Source of the DNA: JAZDIU01 sp043804635 | GTDB taxonomy: Bacteria > Chloroflexota > Dehalococcoidia > Dehalococcoidales > UBA2162 | Assembly (NCBI GenBank): GCA_043804635.1 | Contig: JAZDIU010000032.1 | Location: forward strand, 1 to 64,000 | Reading direction: 5' to 3' | Length of the DNA stretch: 64,000 nucleotides | In this document: positions 44,769 to 53,513 of the stretch, one piece after another | How the letters are laid out: every line of letters begins with the position of its first letter | How positions within the stretch are numbered: the stretch's first letter is position 1 | Notes under the pieces: generated by a model | The model's input: the letters and a program-made list of their open reading frames with translations, nothing else | Databases searched by the model: none | Told to the model about the DNA's origin: nothing | Position numbers and translations under genes: made by a program

Positions 44769-45743
44769 ATGACCTGTCTTTTCGATTCGTGGCAGCGCCA
44801 GATTAATTATTTGCGCATATCGGTAACCGACCACTGCAACCTGAATTGCAGTTACTGCTCGGCGCGCTCAGTGCCACGCCTGCCCCGCAACGAAATCCTC
44901 TCATACGAAGAGCTTGAGCGTGTGGTCAGGATAGCCTCCGGTATGGGAATTAACAAGCTGCGTTTGACTGGTGGTGAGCCTTTACTTAGACCCGGCATAA
45001 CCAAGCTTGTCAGTATGCTTTCCCGGGTAGAAGGTATCGACGATGTCTCGCTGACTACGAACGGAATATTGCTGGCTGATTTTGCCAAAGAGCTGAAAAA
45101 GGCAGGGCTACACCGGGTTAATGTGAGCCTGGACACATTAAGAGCGGACAGATACAAATCGATTACTGGAGGGAAATTAGAGACTGTCCTTTCAGGAATC
45201 GAGGCGGCTCATCTTGCCGGGCTGGTGCCGGTCAAGATAAATATGGTAGTGCTGAGAGGCGTTAATGACGATGAGGTAATTGATTTTGCCCGAAAGACTA
45301 TCAAACAGGAATGGCACGTCAGATTTATCGAGTTTATGCCTTTCGGTGCGTCCCGGAACGGAAATTCGGAGACGGTCCCGACTAAAGAGATTCGAGAAAA
45401 AATTCAGACACTGGGCAGGCTCGAGCCTTATACCGGCAAATCGGGTAACGGGCCAGCCCGATATTACCGCTTGCTTGGAGCGAAAGGAACCATCGGTTTC
45501 ATCAGTCCGATGACCGAGCATTTTTGTTCTACCTGCAATCGACTCCGCCTTACTGCGGATGGACACTTACGGCCCTGCCTTCTCGATGATGATGAGATTA
45601 ATATCAAGACAGCCCTGCGTAATGGAGCCAGCGATGCTGAACTGGAACGGCTGATTCAGCAGGCAGTGATTATTAAGCGGGAAGGACATAACCTGAACCA
45701 GGGAATTGCCCCAGTGAAGCCGATGTCGCAGATAGGCGGGTAA
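44769..45743 (+). CDS. moaA: GTP 3',8-cyclase MoaA
   Basis: 324 residues, radical SAM enzyme for the first step of molybdopterin synthesis. N-terminal cluster [19 protein letters not shown]-terminal second cluster [20 protein letters not shown] and the functionally essential C-terminal Gly-Gly (SQIGG). SD AAGGAG. It follows tupC by 81 bases and probably shares the transcript under the Moco-type riboswitch. Confidence 0.95.
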   Translation: MTCLFDSWQRQINYLRISVTDHCNLNCSYCSARSVPRLPRNEILSYEELERVVRIASGMGINKLRLTGGEPLLRPGITKLVSMLSRVEGIDDVSLTTNGILLADFAKELKKAGLHRVNVSLDTLRADRYKSITGGKLETVLSGIEAAHLAGLVPVKINMVVLRGVNDDEVIDFARKTIKQEWHVRFIEFMPFGASRNGNSETVPTKEIREKIQTLGRLEPYTGKSGNGPARYYRLLGAKGTIGFISPMTEHFCSTCNRLRLTADGHLRPCLLDDDEINIKTALRNGASDAELERLIQQAVIIKREGHNLNQGIAPVKPMSQIGG

Positions 45744-45763
45744 GCAAAAAAGGAGCCGTCAAA

Positions 45764-46261
45764 ATGGGAGAGCTAAGTCATTTAGATGCAAAGGGTCAGG
45801 CACGGATGGTAGATGTCGGGCAGAAAAGCGACACCACCCAGCGTGAGGCGGTGGCTAAGGGCAGGGTGGCGATGAAACCAGCCACCCTTGAAGCCATAAA
45901 ATCGGCGACGCTGGCAAAGGGAGACGTGCTGGCTGTAGCCAGAGTGGCTGGCATTATGGCAGCCAAAAAGACACCCGATTTAATCCCGCTATGCCACACC
46001 TTATTGATTGATAATATCGCTATCGAGTTTGACCTTTCCGCTAAGGATTCCATAGGTATTACGGCTACCGCAAAGAGCACCGGTAAAACAGGAGTAGAGA
46101 TGGAGGCTTTAATAGCGGTTTCAGTGGCGGCTCTCACTATTTACGATATGGCAAAAGCCATAGATAAAGGGATGACCATTACCGATATTTACCTGGAAAG
46201 CAAAACAGGCGGAAAGAGCGGAACTTACAGAAGGGAAGGCAAAGAATACCGTTCGCCCTGA
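45764..46261 (+). CDS. moaC: Cyclic pyranopterin monophosphate synthase MoaC
   Basis: 165 residues. The family signature [22 protein letters not shown] and [25 protein letters not shown] (with catalytic Lys/Asp region) are intact. It converts the MoaA product to cPMP. SD AAGGAG. Its last four codons and stop (YRSP-stop) lie inside a dispersed palindromic repeat (46249-46308). Confidence 0.95.
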   Translation: MGELSHLDAKGQARMVDVGQKSDTTQREAVAKGRVAMKPATLEAIKSATLAKGDVLAVARVAGIMAAKKTPDLIPLCHTLLIDNIAIEFDLSAKDSIGITATAKSTGKTGVEMEALIAVSVAALTIYDMAKAIDKGMTITDIYLESKTGGKSGTYRREGKEYRSP

Positions 46262-46315
46262 GCCTGTCGAAGGGAGCCGTTCTGGTTCGACAAGCTCACC
46301 ACGAACGGCTTTTAT
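46249..46315 (+). repeat. Palindromic repeat forming the moaC 3' end and terminator
   Basis: CCGTTCG (46249-46255) pairs with CGAACGG (46302-46308), TGAGCCTGTCGAA pairs with TTCGACAAGCTCA apart from one mismatch, and AGCCGTTC (46275-46282) pairs with GAACGGCT (46303-46310) before TTTATTATT. It resembles the widespread GTTCG-CCTGAGC-TGTCGAAGG family of dispersed repeats and here also acts as terminator between convergent moaC and moeA. Confidence 0.75.
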
Positions 46316-46331
46316 TATTGTTTTATAGTTT

Positions 46332-47538
46332 TCAAAACAGTGTTACCGTAACCAATTCGCCCTTTTCCATCAGGTCGATATTCTCCGGAATTTCGATGTA
46401 GCCGTCGGCGGCGGCGATACTGGTTATGGCACTGGATTCCTTGAATACGGAAATAGCCTCACCATTCTCAACTTTGACTGTCAAGAATTGCCTTCTGCCG
46501 ACATTGCCCGGGACACGTCGGGCAAGTTTAGCTTCTATCGTTTTTCCTGCAACTGGTGGCAAATGAGCCATCTTTCGAATCGTCGGAATCAGGAACAGAT
46601 AACCGTTAATCAGACAGGAGGTCGGGTTGCCCCGGCATACCGAAGAAAGGCTTGCCTTCCATCATCGCAAAGATGGTCGGCTTGCCCGGCTTTACCTGAA
46701 TCCCGTGGAAAAGAATCTGTCCCCAGTCCTCAATCACCTTAACAAGCAGGTCTCTCTCCCCAACCGAAGAGCCTCCCGAGATAATAATGAGGTCGCTTTT
46801 CAAGGCTTCGGTCAGACTGGTTTTCAGCTCTTTAAGAGTGTCGCCGACTACTCCAAAAGGAATCGGAATGCCGCCGTTCGCTTTCACTACCGAGGCGACG
46901 GTATGGGAGTTAATATCGTATATCTGTCCCTGCTTTAGCTTTTTACCAAGCTCAACGATTTCTTCACCGGAGGGTAAGACTGCCACTTTGGGCTTTTCAT
47001 AAACCTTGACCCGTTTTATCCCCTGAGAAGCAAACACACCAATCTTCCCGGCATCAAGGAAAAAGCCTTCCTTCAGGATGGTCTCTCCCTTCTTAATATC
47101 CTCACCCTTCTTACCTACGTTAGCTTTGGGATAAGTCGACTTAAATATTTTTACCTTACCGCCCTCGCGTTCTGTGTCTTCTACCATAACCACGGCGTCG
47201 GCACCAGCGGGCATCATTGCACCGGTGGCGATTTGAATGCATTCACCCTTCTTGATTCCACTTGGGGGTGTTTCTCCGGCGTGTATATCACCGACCACAC
47301 TGAGTATTTTGGGCTTGAACTGGCCGGCGTAAAAGGTGTCTTCGGCTTTGACGGCATAGCCGTCCATCGCTGCGCGGTCGAACGGCGGAATGCTGGAGGT
47401 CGCTATAATATCTTCAGCCAAGACTCTGTTTAGAGCATCATCGATATCGACTGTTTCCACGCGAGTAATTGGCTTTATGTTTGCCTCGACCACTTTTTTA
47501 GCTTCAGCGAAAGAAAGTAGTGCTCCGAATGGTTTCAT
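46332..47538 (-). pseudogene. moeA: Molybdopterin molybdenumtransferase MoeA, broken by a +1 frameshift
   Basis: The N-terminal three quarters (MKPFGALLSFAEAKKVVEA, PPFDRAAMDGYAV, SGGSSVGERD, GMPGQP) end prematurely with DLLSD and a TAA. Removing one C from the CCC run (GGG at 46624-46626 on the plus strand) restores TSCLINGYLFLIPTIRKM and runs into the intact C-terminal domain (MAHLPPVAGKTIEAKLARR...), giving 401 residues, the normal MoeA length. It is either a real inactivating indel or a consensus error. The start overlaps the moaB stop by four bases. MoeA inserts Mo or W into molybdopterin. Confidence 0.92.
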
Positions 47539-48038
47539 CTAGTTGCCTCCCTGACCATATGTCCGATCTCGAATAGAATGAGCTTATCCATCGCCAGAGT
47601 TACCGCACCGAGTGAGCCGGGTATGCAAATTATAACCTTGCCTTTAGCCACGCCCGCCATCGCCCGACTCATCACGCTGGCGGTGCCTATCTCCTGAAAA
47701 GTTAATAACCGAAAAAGTTCGCCAAAGCCATCCAGCTTCTTTTCCAGCATCGGGAACAGTGTCTCTATGGTGATATCCCGATGGCTGACGCCGGTGCCGC
47801 CGCTGGTAATAATCACCTGGACTTCATCTTTACTGAGAAGTTCATTGATTCTATTTTTGATAGCGATGGCATCGTTTTTTAGGAGCGAATAAGCAGCTAC
47901 TTTATGTCCGTTCTGACTTAATCTTTCTTTAATCAGCTTGCCGGATTCGTCAGTCTCTTCGCTCCGGCTATCGGAGATGGTCAAAACGGCACAGCTTACG
48001 CTCTTCGGCGATTTCTCTTTATGTTCCTCGTAACCCAT
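47535..48038 (-). CDS. moaB: Molybdopterin adenylyltransferase-type protein MoaB/MogA
   Basis: 167 residues with the MogA/MoaB fold. TSGGTGVSHRDIT is the molybdopterin-binding motif, with SRAMAGVAKGKVIICIPGS near the C-terminus. It adenylates molybdopterin before MoeA acts. TATAAT ends seven bases before the ATG and no SD is present, so the message is probably leaderless. moeA overlaps its end by four bases. Confidence 0.93.
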   Translation of the reverse strand: MGYEEHKEKSPKSVSCAVLTISDSRSEETDESGKLIKERLSQNGHKVAAYSLLKNDAIAIKNRINELLSKDEVQVIITSGGTGVSHRDITIETLFPMLEKKLDGFGELFRLLTFQEIGTASVMSRAMAGVAKGKVIICIPGSLGAVTLAMDKLILFEIGHMVREATR

Positions 48039-48122
48039 AGAGACTATTATAGGCGTTAATCTGGATACAAGGCAAGAAATACTCCCTTAAGAGAAGAGGG
48101 TGAGGACAACGAAATATTGTAG

Positions 48123-48167
48123 GGGCGGGTTTCGCCTGTCCTGAGCAAAGCCGAAGGAAACCCGCCC
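48123..48167. repeat. REP-like hairpin between moaB and the PK-C-like gene
   Basis: GGGCGGGTTTC (48123-48133) pairs perfectly with GAAACCCGCCC (48157-48167); the arm between contains CTGTCCTGAGCAAAGCCGAAGG, related to the repeat at moaC. The 147-base gap holds nothing else that I recognise. Confidence 0.6.
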
Positions 48168-48185
48168 GCCATTCACCCTGATTAT

Positions 48186-48779
48186 CTAAAGACGTGGTTT
48201 ACAGAGAATTTCCTTGACTCTGGTATCGAAAAATAATTGAGCGTTGGCCGGCCGTATTACCACGGCAGTATCGGCCCCCCGCCCGTATTCGGGAGCGCCG
48301 GTGCCGGCGATGGCAATGCAGTCCTCGTCGGTGCGTACCAAGCCGGCATCAGCCGCCATCGTAGCTATCTCGCAGGCCACTTTCATACCCTGACAAATCA
48401 TCCGCAGGGTAGCGGTGACGACATCTCCAATCACATACGTAGAGGGAGCTTGCGTAATCGTCCCCTGTCGCATCGCCCGGTTGAGTCCGCTAAAGGTAAG
48501 AGCTGTCGTCAAAACCGTTGCTCCTTTGCTCTCGACTACTTTACGGTTCTCTTCGGTAAATTCCTGCTTATTAGGTTCTTTAAAACCGGTCGAGTGGGTC
48601 ACAATAACTATCTTCATACCTTTAAAAACTTCCACTGCCTTTACCGCCGTAGCGCCGACCGTAGATGCCACCACAACCGTCTTAATACCCAGTTCCTGCG
48701 CCCGCTGTTTGGCAATACGGAGCACCTCATCGGTATTCTCGTTGCCCGGTTTTTCGAAGTAGACGATCTTTCTTTCCAA
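48186..48779 (-). CDS. Pyruvate-kinase C-terminal-domain-like protein
   Basis: 197 residues, starting at TTG 48779 with AAGGAG upstream. It corresponds to a stand-alone pyruvate kinase alpha/beta (C-terminal) domain: TVVVASTVGATAVKAVEVFKGMKIVIVTHSTGF, with a conserved AGTGAPEYGRGADTAVVIRPA segment. No catalytic kinase domain is present. Similar stand-alone proteins occur in archaea and anaerobes without known function; a nucleotide- or effector-binding role is plausible. It lies 38 bases after the MmgE/PrpD gene on the same strand. Confidence 0.78.
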   Translation of the reverse strand: MERKIVYFEKPGNENTDEVLRIAKQRAQELGIKTVVVASTVGATAVKAVEVFKGMKIVIVTHSTGFKEPNKQEFTEENRKVVESKGATVLTTALTFSGLNRAMRQGTITQAPSTYVIGDVVTATLRMICQGMKVACEIATMAADAGLVRTDEDCIAIAGTGAPEYGRGADTAVVIRPANAQLFFDTRVKEILCKPRL

Positions 48780-48817
48780 AGTTTTCTCCTTCTTAATTAA
48801 TTTTGCCAGTTAGCAAC

Positions 48818-50173
48818 TTATTTTTTCGGTTCAGCGCCTAGTAATGGGAAGAGACCGGTCAGGTCTGGCATAGCATCCAGCTTGTATATATAGTTGGTAA
48901 TCGCTTGCCTTCTTTCCTGACTGAGTGCCTTGGAGGTCATATAGTTAAATTTGTCCACTATCTCAGACCTGGTCATGGGCCACTCCGCTTGTCCTTTAGC
49001 AAAGTCCCTCCTGTAGGAAAATACCTTGCCCTGCTTGGTTTTGATTTCTACAATTACTGCCCGCCTTTGTGGCGACTCTTTATCCAGTTGCGGACTGCGC
49101 TCTACTGTGGTCCGACGGATAAGTTCCTGGATTTGCTTATTCCGCAAATTGGCATCGGTGAATTTATCCTGGAAAGTATTACCAAAGACAATCGACGAGG
49201 CAATACCAAAAGGATTACTAAAACGGGCACTTTCGCCAGTCTCTGGATATTCTGCGTCAACATAATCATCCATAGTCCCCGAACAGGTCTGGACTTTTAT
49301 TTGTTCGATGTCTCCGGGACTTAAGTTATGCTCCTTGACTATATGCATAGCAGTATCGATTGGTGCGTGGATACTGCCACAACCACCGTGTACTTTCATA
49401 GTCGTCTTCGGCATCAGGTAATCTTTCCCCAAATCTTTTGTAATTACACCCAGCTGAGGACTATCGGTAAAGGCGTTAAACATCCCTTTCTCAAGCATCA
49501 TATCTGCCCCCTGAACCCCTTCCCGAGCAAGTAAAGCAGCAATTACGCCTGCCTCACAGGCTCTACCGACTTCTATCAAAACAAAGGGGCGGGACGGTTT
49601 GGATGATTCCAGAAATCCGGCTCCTAGACCAGCCGCAATGGATAAAGCGTTCGCCATTTTTACTTCATCCAAAGCCATTATCTTACCCGCTCCGATAGCC
49701 GAACCAACAGGTCCGACTATTCCCGTCAAATCAAGCCCTTTGTTAAAGGCTGAGCGTCCTATCACTCGCCCGACTCTTATCGCAACCTCATAGCCCAGGG
49801 CTATAGCCAGGAGTAGATCTTTGCCGCTAATGACGCCGGTTTTCGCTTCAACTTCCGACATTGCCAGGGCGGCGGCGGTTACCAGACACCCGGTGTGGGG
49901 GATGTCACCGGTATCGAAAGCCATACTGCTGTTGATGAAAGCGGCCTGAGGACAGGGTAATTTAGTCTTTCGACCGATAACAGTCGATGCTTGTGCTCTT
50001 CCACCGGTCTTGAAAACTTTGAATAACGGCTGAACGATTTTACCTTTAGATTCGAAAAAGGCTCCGGCTAGAAAATCGAGCAGTCTGTCTTTCGTTGCTT
50101 CGACAACAACCTCCGGTAAATCATTGCATGAAGTCCGGGAAACAAAACTTCCTAACGTGTTAACTAATCCCAT
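48818..50173 (-). CDS. MmgE/PrpD family protein
   Basis: 451 residues of the MmgE/PrpD superfamily (2-methylcitrate dehydratase, cis-aconitate decarboxylase, iminodisuccinate epimerase). Features include AAFINSSMAFDTGDIPHTGCL, LLLAIALGYEVAIRVG and KVHGGCGSIHAPIDTAMHI. SD GAGGAGG precedes the ATG. The family members share fold but not substrate, so I give no specific reaction. Its neighbours (fumarylacetoacetase-like, cupin, EthD-like) suggest a small catabolic set. Confidence 0.9.
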   Translation of the reverse strand: MGLVNTLGSFVSRTSCNDLPEVVVEATKDRLLDFLAGAFFESKGKIVQPLFKVFKTGGRAQASTVIGRKTKLPCPQAAFINSSMAFDTGDIPHTGCLVTAAALAMSEVEAKTGVISGKDLLLAIALGYEVAIRVGRVIGRSAFNKGLDLTGIVGPVGSAIGAGKIMALDEVKMANALSIAAGLGAGFLESSKPSRPFVLIEVGRACEAGVIAALLAREGVQGADMMLEKGMFNAFTDSPQLGVITKDLGKDYLMPKTTMKVHGGCGSIHAPIDTAMHIVKEHNLSPGDIEQIKVQTCSGTMDDYVDAEYPETGESARFSNPFGIASSIVFGNTFQDKFTDANLRNKQIQELIRRTTVERSPQLDKESPQRRAVIVEIKTKQGKVFSYRRDFAKGQAEWPMTRSEIVDKFNYMTSKALSQERRQAITNYIYKLDAMPDLTGLFPLLGAEPKK

Positions 50174-50244
50174 TTAATTCCTCCTCTTTTACATGAGCTT
50201 TGCTTATAGTAATTTGAGGTCAGCGATTTGTCAATAAGTCGGAG

Positions 50245-50273
50245 TTGCAAATGGCAGACAGTAGCAGTAAACT
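50245..50273 (+). promoter_or_regulatory. Promoter of the FAA-hydrolase gene
   Basis: TTGCAA (50245-50250), a 17-base spacer and TAAACT (50268-50273). It ends eight bases before the ATG at 50282, with no SD, which suggests a leaderless message. Confidence 0.6.
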
Positions 50274-50281
50274 TTAAAACT

Positions 50282-51040
50282 ATGAAAATTGTACGTTTCG
50301 CTATAGGGGAAAAAGTCCGTTTTGGTTTACTAAAAGGTGAATCTATTCAAGCAATTGCCGGCGGTCCCTTCCGTTACGTCAAACCTGTCGACCGCCACTT
50401 TCTACTGAATGATGTCAGGCTGCTTGCGCCCTGTGAACCCTCAAAAATCGTGGCGGTGGGACTCAATTACCGCAGTCATGCTGAAGAGACCAATTCGCCC
50501 ATCCCGGAAGTCCCTCTAATTTTCTTCAAACCTTCTACGGCAGTAATCGGGCCCGAAGACAAAATCATTTATCCCAACTTCTCGAATCGGGTCGACTATG
50601 AATGCGAGCTTGGGGTAGTGATAAAGAAACCGGCGTGGCGGGTATCGAAGGAAAAAGCTCTGGACTACGTCCTCGGGTATACCGGATTCAACGATATTAC
50701 CGCCCGAGATATTCAGAATAAGGACAAGCAGTGGACAAGAGCCAAAGGGTTCGATACCTCGGCGGCTATCGGACCCTGCATTGAGACCGACCTAGACCCG
50801 GCGAATGTGACTGTGATGACCTACCTGAACGGAGAGCTTAAACAAAAAGGCAACACACGTGACCTGATTTATCCCATCCCTGAATTGATAAACTTCATCA
50901 CCCAGGGAATAACCTTGCTGCCGGGAGACGTTATTGCTACCGGCACGCCCGCCGGAATCGGGCCAATGCAGTCAGGAGATACCGTCGAGGTCAAGATAGA
51001 ACAAATAGGTACGCTTAGAAATTACCTTATTAAAGGGTAG
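50282..51040 (+). CDS. Fumarylacetoacetate hydrolase family protein
   Basis: 252 residues. Metal-binding motifs of the FAH fold are DYECELGVVIKK and YTGFNDITARDIQNKDKQWTRAKGFDTSAAIGP, then the C-terminal LLPGDVIATGTPAGIGPMQSGD. Such enzymes cleave or hydrate acylpyruvates, oxaloacetate-like compounds or 2-hydroxyhepta-2,4-dienedioate. The start is ATG 50282, which aligns with the family N-terminus; an ATG-type frame to 50228 is upstream of the promoter. First gene of a small + strand set with the EthD-like and MBL genes. Confidence 0.9.
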   Translation: MKIVRFAIGEKVRFGLLKGESIQAIAGGPFRYVKPVDRHFLLNDVRLLAPCEPSKIVAVGLNYRSHAEETNSPIPEVPLIFFKPSTAVIGPEDKIIYPNFSNRVDYECELGVVIKKPAWRVSKEKALDYVLGYTGFNDITARDIQNKDKQWTRAKGFDTSAAIGPCIETDLDPANVTVMTYLNGELKQKGNTRDLIYPIPELINFITQGITLLPGDVIATGTPAGIGPMQSGDTVEVKIEQIGTLRNYLIKG

Positions 51041-51147
51041 CATCTTACCCTCTCGGACATATTCTCCAATGATTTCCTCTCCCTTGAGGGGATTCATCCT
51101 GAAGGAGAGGTTAAGGTGAGGGTGATAGGGTTTGAAAAGGAGCAGAT

Positions 51148-51486
51148 ATGTATCAGACACTCAGCGTTTATGAAATACCCGAAGGCACCGACCCGGATGA
51201 ATTCTGGAAATACCACACAGAAGTCCACGCCGTAGATGTGGCAAATGCGGTAAGGCCGCTACTCAAGAGATATGTTATCAAACGGCTCAAAACCGTGATT
51301 CGAGGAAAGCCAAAATGGTTCGGCTGTGTCGAGATGTGGTGGGACAGCGAAGAAGATAGGGTAAAAGCCTTCGAACATGCGGATACTATAATTACTGCTT
51401 CCGGGAAGAACATCGGGGAAGATTTTGCCTCACAGGTAACTTTCGAATGGTATGTCAGCGTCGAAGAAAAAGAAATTCCCTTATAG
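51148..51486 (+). CDS. EthD-like / dimeric alpha-beta barrel protein
   Basis: 112 residues, ferredoxin-like dimeric alpha-beta barrel of the EthD type (YEIPEGTDPDEFWKYHTEVHAVDV; His in the first helix region). SD AAAGGAG. These small proteins often sit in catabolic operons as isomerases, lyases or accessory factors. It is followed 10 bases later by the MBL-fold gene. The 107-base gap before it holds a CT-rich hairpin of the dispersed type. Confidence 0.7.
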   Translation: MYQTLSVYEIPEGTDPDEFWKYHTEVHAVDVANAVRPLLKRYVIKRLKTVIRGKPKWFGCVEMWWDSEEDRVKAFEHADTIITASGKNIGEDFASQVTFEWYVSVEEKEIPL

Positions 51487-51496
51487 GAGGTGGGCT

Positions 51497-52204
51497 TTGA
51501 AAAAACATAGCATAATTCCAATCGGTTTATCACGGGGACCCAGAGACCTTTCCCAATACACATACCGGATGAATTTCGGAGTGCCGACCGAATCAGCCGT
51601 CTATATATGGTATATCGACGGCTCAGAGCCTAAAACTATTGTCGATGCCGGAATGCTCAAAATGGACCCTCAATGGACTCCACCGGAGGAAGCCTTCGCA
51701 AAGGTAGGACTCAACCCAGAAGATATTAAAATCGTGGTGCTCACTCACCTGCATCCCGACCACACATCTTTGGCTTATCTATTCAAGAAAGCAAAATTCA
51801 TCGTCCAAAAAAGGGAAATGGACTATGCTTTAAATCCGCACCCGCTCGATGCCCCGTTATATATCAAGAAATTCTGGGAAGGCGTTAATTTCGACTTAAT
51901 CGAAGGAGAAAGACAAATCATTCCGGGGGTATCGGTCATCTCGACGCCGGGACACACGCCGGGAGGGCAATCGGTAGAAATCGAGACAGAAGGCGGCAAG
52001 GCGATTATCACCGGCTTCTGCTGCCACTTAAGAACTTTCCGGCAGACCGAGGATATGAAGAAGCAAGGATGGGAAGTTTCGGCGCCTCTGATACATAACG
52101 ACGTCCGGCAATGTTATGACAGCGTGCTGAAGGTAAAGAAGAGAGCGGATATTATTATCGCCAACCACGATGTTGCCTATATGGGCAAGGCGAAGATACC
52201 GTAG
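51497..52204 (+). CDS. Metallo-beta-lactamase-fold hydrolase (lactonase-like)
   Basis: 235 residues. Metal motif LTHLHPDHTS, further ligands in STPGHTPGGQS, and a C-terminal NHD. The layout resembles N-acyl-homoserine lactonase/AttM-type lactonases. It starts at TTG 51497 with SD GGAGG; the frame back to 51452 overlaps the EthD-like gene. It presumably hydrolyses a lactone or thioester in the same pathway. Confidence 0.87.
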   Translation: MKKHSIIPIGLSRGPRDLSQYTYRMNFGVPTESAVYIWYIDGSEPKTIVDAGMLKMDPQWTPPEEAFAKVGLNPEDIKIVVLTHLHPDHTSLAYLFKKAKFIVQKREMDYALNPHPLDAPLYIKKFWEGVNFDLIEGERQIIPGVSVISTPGHTPGGQSVEIETEGGKAIITGFCCHLRTFRQTEDMKKQGWEVSAPLIHNDVRQCYDSVLKVKKRADIIIANHDVAYMGKAKIP

Positions 52205-52217
52205 AGAGATATCGCCA

Positions 52218-52571
52218 CTACTTAGGGGATGCCGTTATCTTTTTATACACACCGCGGCAGGTGGCTTTCATAAGAGGACTCATCCGTCCTTTGGCTATTA
52301 CTCTCATCTTCTCCCCGAACGCTGCCATAGTGGCCTCGATGTCGTCGGACTCTATTTCATATACGGCGATATACTTACCCCTGCCATCAGCCAAACCTCT
52401 AATGTAGTCGAGTTTACCCGGCGGCGTAGTTAATTCATAGCGGTCTGCCTTTTTGACGGACTTGGTCGACATTATATCCGGGATATGAACATTGTTATAC
52501 CAGTCGTTAAATTCTTTCTCGCGGGTTGGGTCGATGCAATTACTTTCCACTATAAATATCCAGCTTGCCAT
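52218..52571 (-). CDS. Small alpha-beta-barrel-like protein A (paralogue pair)
   Basis: 117 residues. Starts WIFIVESNCIDPTREKEFNDWYNNVHIPDI, a pattern of ferredoxin-fold EthD/Dabb-like proteins with a conserved WYNxxHIPDI core and a final CRGVYK. SD AAAGGAGGG. It is a paralogue of the gene 110 bases upstream. The function is unknown; it may be a small isomerase or transport accessory for the neighbouring catabolic genes. Confidence 0.72.
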   Translation of the reverse strand: MASWIFIVESNCIDPTREKEFNDWYNNVHIPDIMSTKSVKKADRYELTTPPGKLDYIRGLADGRGKYIAVYEIESDDIEATMAAFGEKMRVIAKGRMSPLMKATCRGVYKKITASPK

Positions 52572-52681
52572 AGTTTAACCCTCCTTTGAATATTGTCGAC
52601 AAAGGGAAGCGACTTCAGGGATTGCTTCGCCTCCGCCCACGCTAAGGCTTCGGCGGATGGTCTCGCAATGACAAGGAATAG

Positions 52682-53008
52682 CTATCTCTGGAAAGAATAA
52701 GTCTCCTTATAGATTCCCCTTGAGACAACACCTAGCAAATCGGTAAAACGACCCTGTTCTTGTTTACGCTTCATATTAGCATTGTGCCTCGCCATATCGG
52801 CATCGTAATTATCGGACTGAATTTCATAGACTGCTATGTATTTGCCTTTACCCGGAGGCGGATTGGGCAGTTCGTAACGGGACGCTTTAACAAAGCACGG
52901 CGTTTCGAATATATCCGGAATATGCGTTTTGTTATACCAGTCGTTGAACTCTTTCTCACGTACCGGGTCTTTACAGTTGCTTTCCACAACTAGTAACCAT
53001 TTACCCAT
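52682..53008 (-). CDS. Small alpha-beta-barrel-like protein B (paralogue pair)
   Basis: 108 residues, clearly paralogous to the preceding entry (VESNCKDPVREKEFNDWYNKTHIPDI, YIAVYEIQSDN, SRGIYKE) but lacking its ~10-residue GLADGRG insertion. SD AAGGAG. Tandem duplication with divergence is likely. The gap between the two copies contains a GC-rich repeat (~52600-52680) with a CTTCGCC-type palindrome and no gene. Confidence 0.72.
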   Translation of the reverse strand: MGKWLLVVESNCKDPVREKEFNDWYNKTHIPDIFETPCFVKASRYELPNPPPGKGKYIAVYEIQSDNYDADMARHNANMKRKQEQGRFTDLLGVVSRGIYKETYSFQR

Positions 53009-53057
53009 GTTTACACTCCTTAAGACTTTGGATTTTGGACCGAATTAGCCGACTAGC

Positions 53058-53414
53058 TTAAGTGAAATCTCCCTCAATAGGCACATAGAGGCCGGTGCGT
53101 TTTGAACTGCGAGAAAGATGTCCGTGACCGGTAGTATCCTCCGCTAATAAAACGTCGCCGGGACCGAATTGACGCTTACTGCCATCGGCGACTTCTATTT
53201 CCAGTTTGCCTTTCAGGACGATGACCAATTGCTTGCGCGGTGCGGTATGCCACTCGACATCATCCTTACCTTTGGCTTCTCTGAAGAATGCTTCCGTTGC
53301 CTTTACCGGCTTGGTAGTGCTCACTGTCCCCGACTTTTCTATCTTCATAGTAAGCTCGATGTCTTTGAAGTGAGATTCACCATCTGGTCCCGAATAAACG
53401 CTGACTATCTTCAT
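53058..53414 (-). CDS. Cupin-domain protein
   Basis: 118 residues with a single cupin barrel. The second cupin motif is recognisable (FGPGDVLLAEDTTGHGH) and a first-motif His is in WHTAPRKQLVIVLKGKLEIEV. Probably binds a metal. SD AGGAGG. It is upstream of the paralogue pair on the same strand and perhaps co-transcribed; the substrate is unknown. Confidence 0.82.
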   Translation of the reverse strand: MKIVSVYSGPDGESHFKDIELTMKIEKSGTVSTTKPVKATEAFFREAKGKDDVEWHTAPRKQLVIVLKGKLEIEVADGSKRQFGPGDVLLAEDTTGHGHLSRSSKRTGLYVPIEGDFT

Positions 53415-53497
53415 TTCTTAATCCTCCTATTCGGGTTATTATCATAATAAACCAACCTGTATGTCAACTTCAGGACCTGTTAGCTCTCAGTCGCCTG

Positions 53498-53506
53498 TGG
53501 TAAAAT
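53498..53506 (+). promoter_or_regulatory. Extended -10 of the Fe-S domain gene (leaderless)
   Basis: TGgTAAAAT ends seven bases before the ATG at 53514. The alternative ATG at 53508 is only one base from the element, so the second ATG is preferred. Confidence 0.6.
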
Positions 53507-53513
53507 TATGGTG

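Noticed and set aside
46332..46571. Independent 79-aa protein
   Set aside because: It is the C-terminal domain of MoeA in another frame, continuous with the upstream part after a one-base correction.
48818..53414. Mobile element or genomic island
   Set aside because: Mixed catabolic genes and repeats are present, but no transposase, integrase, tRNA-end duplication or att-like direct repeat could be found.
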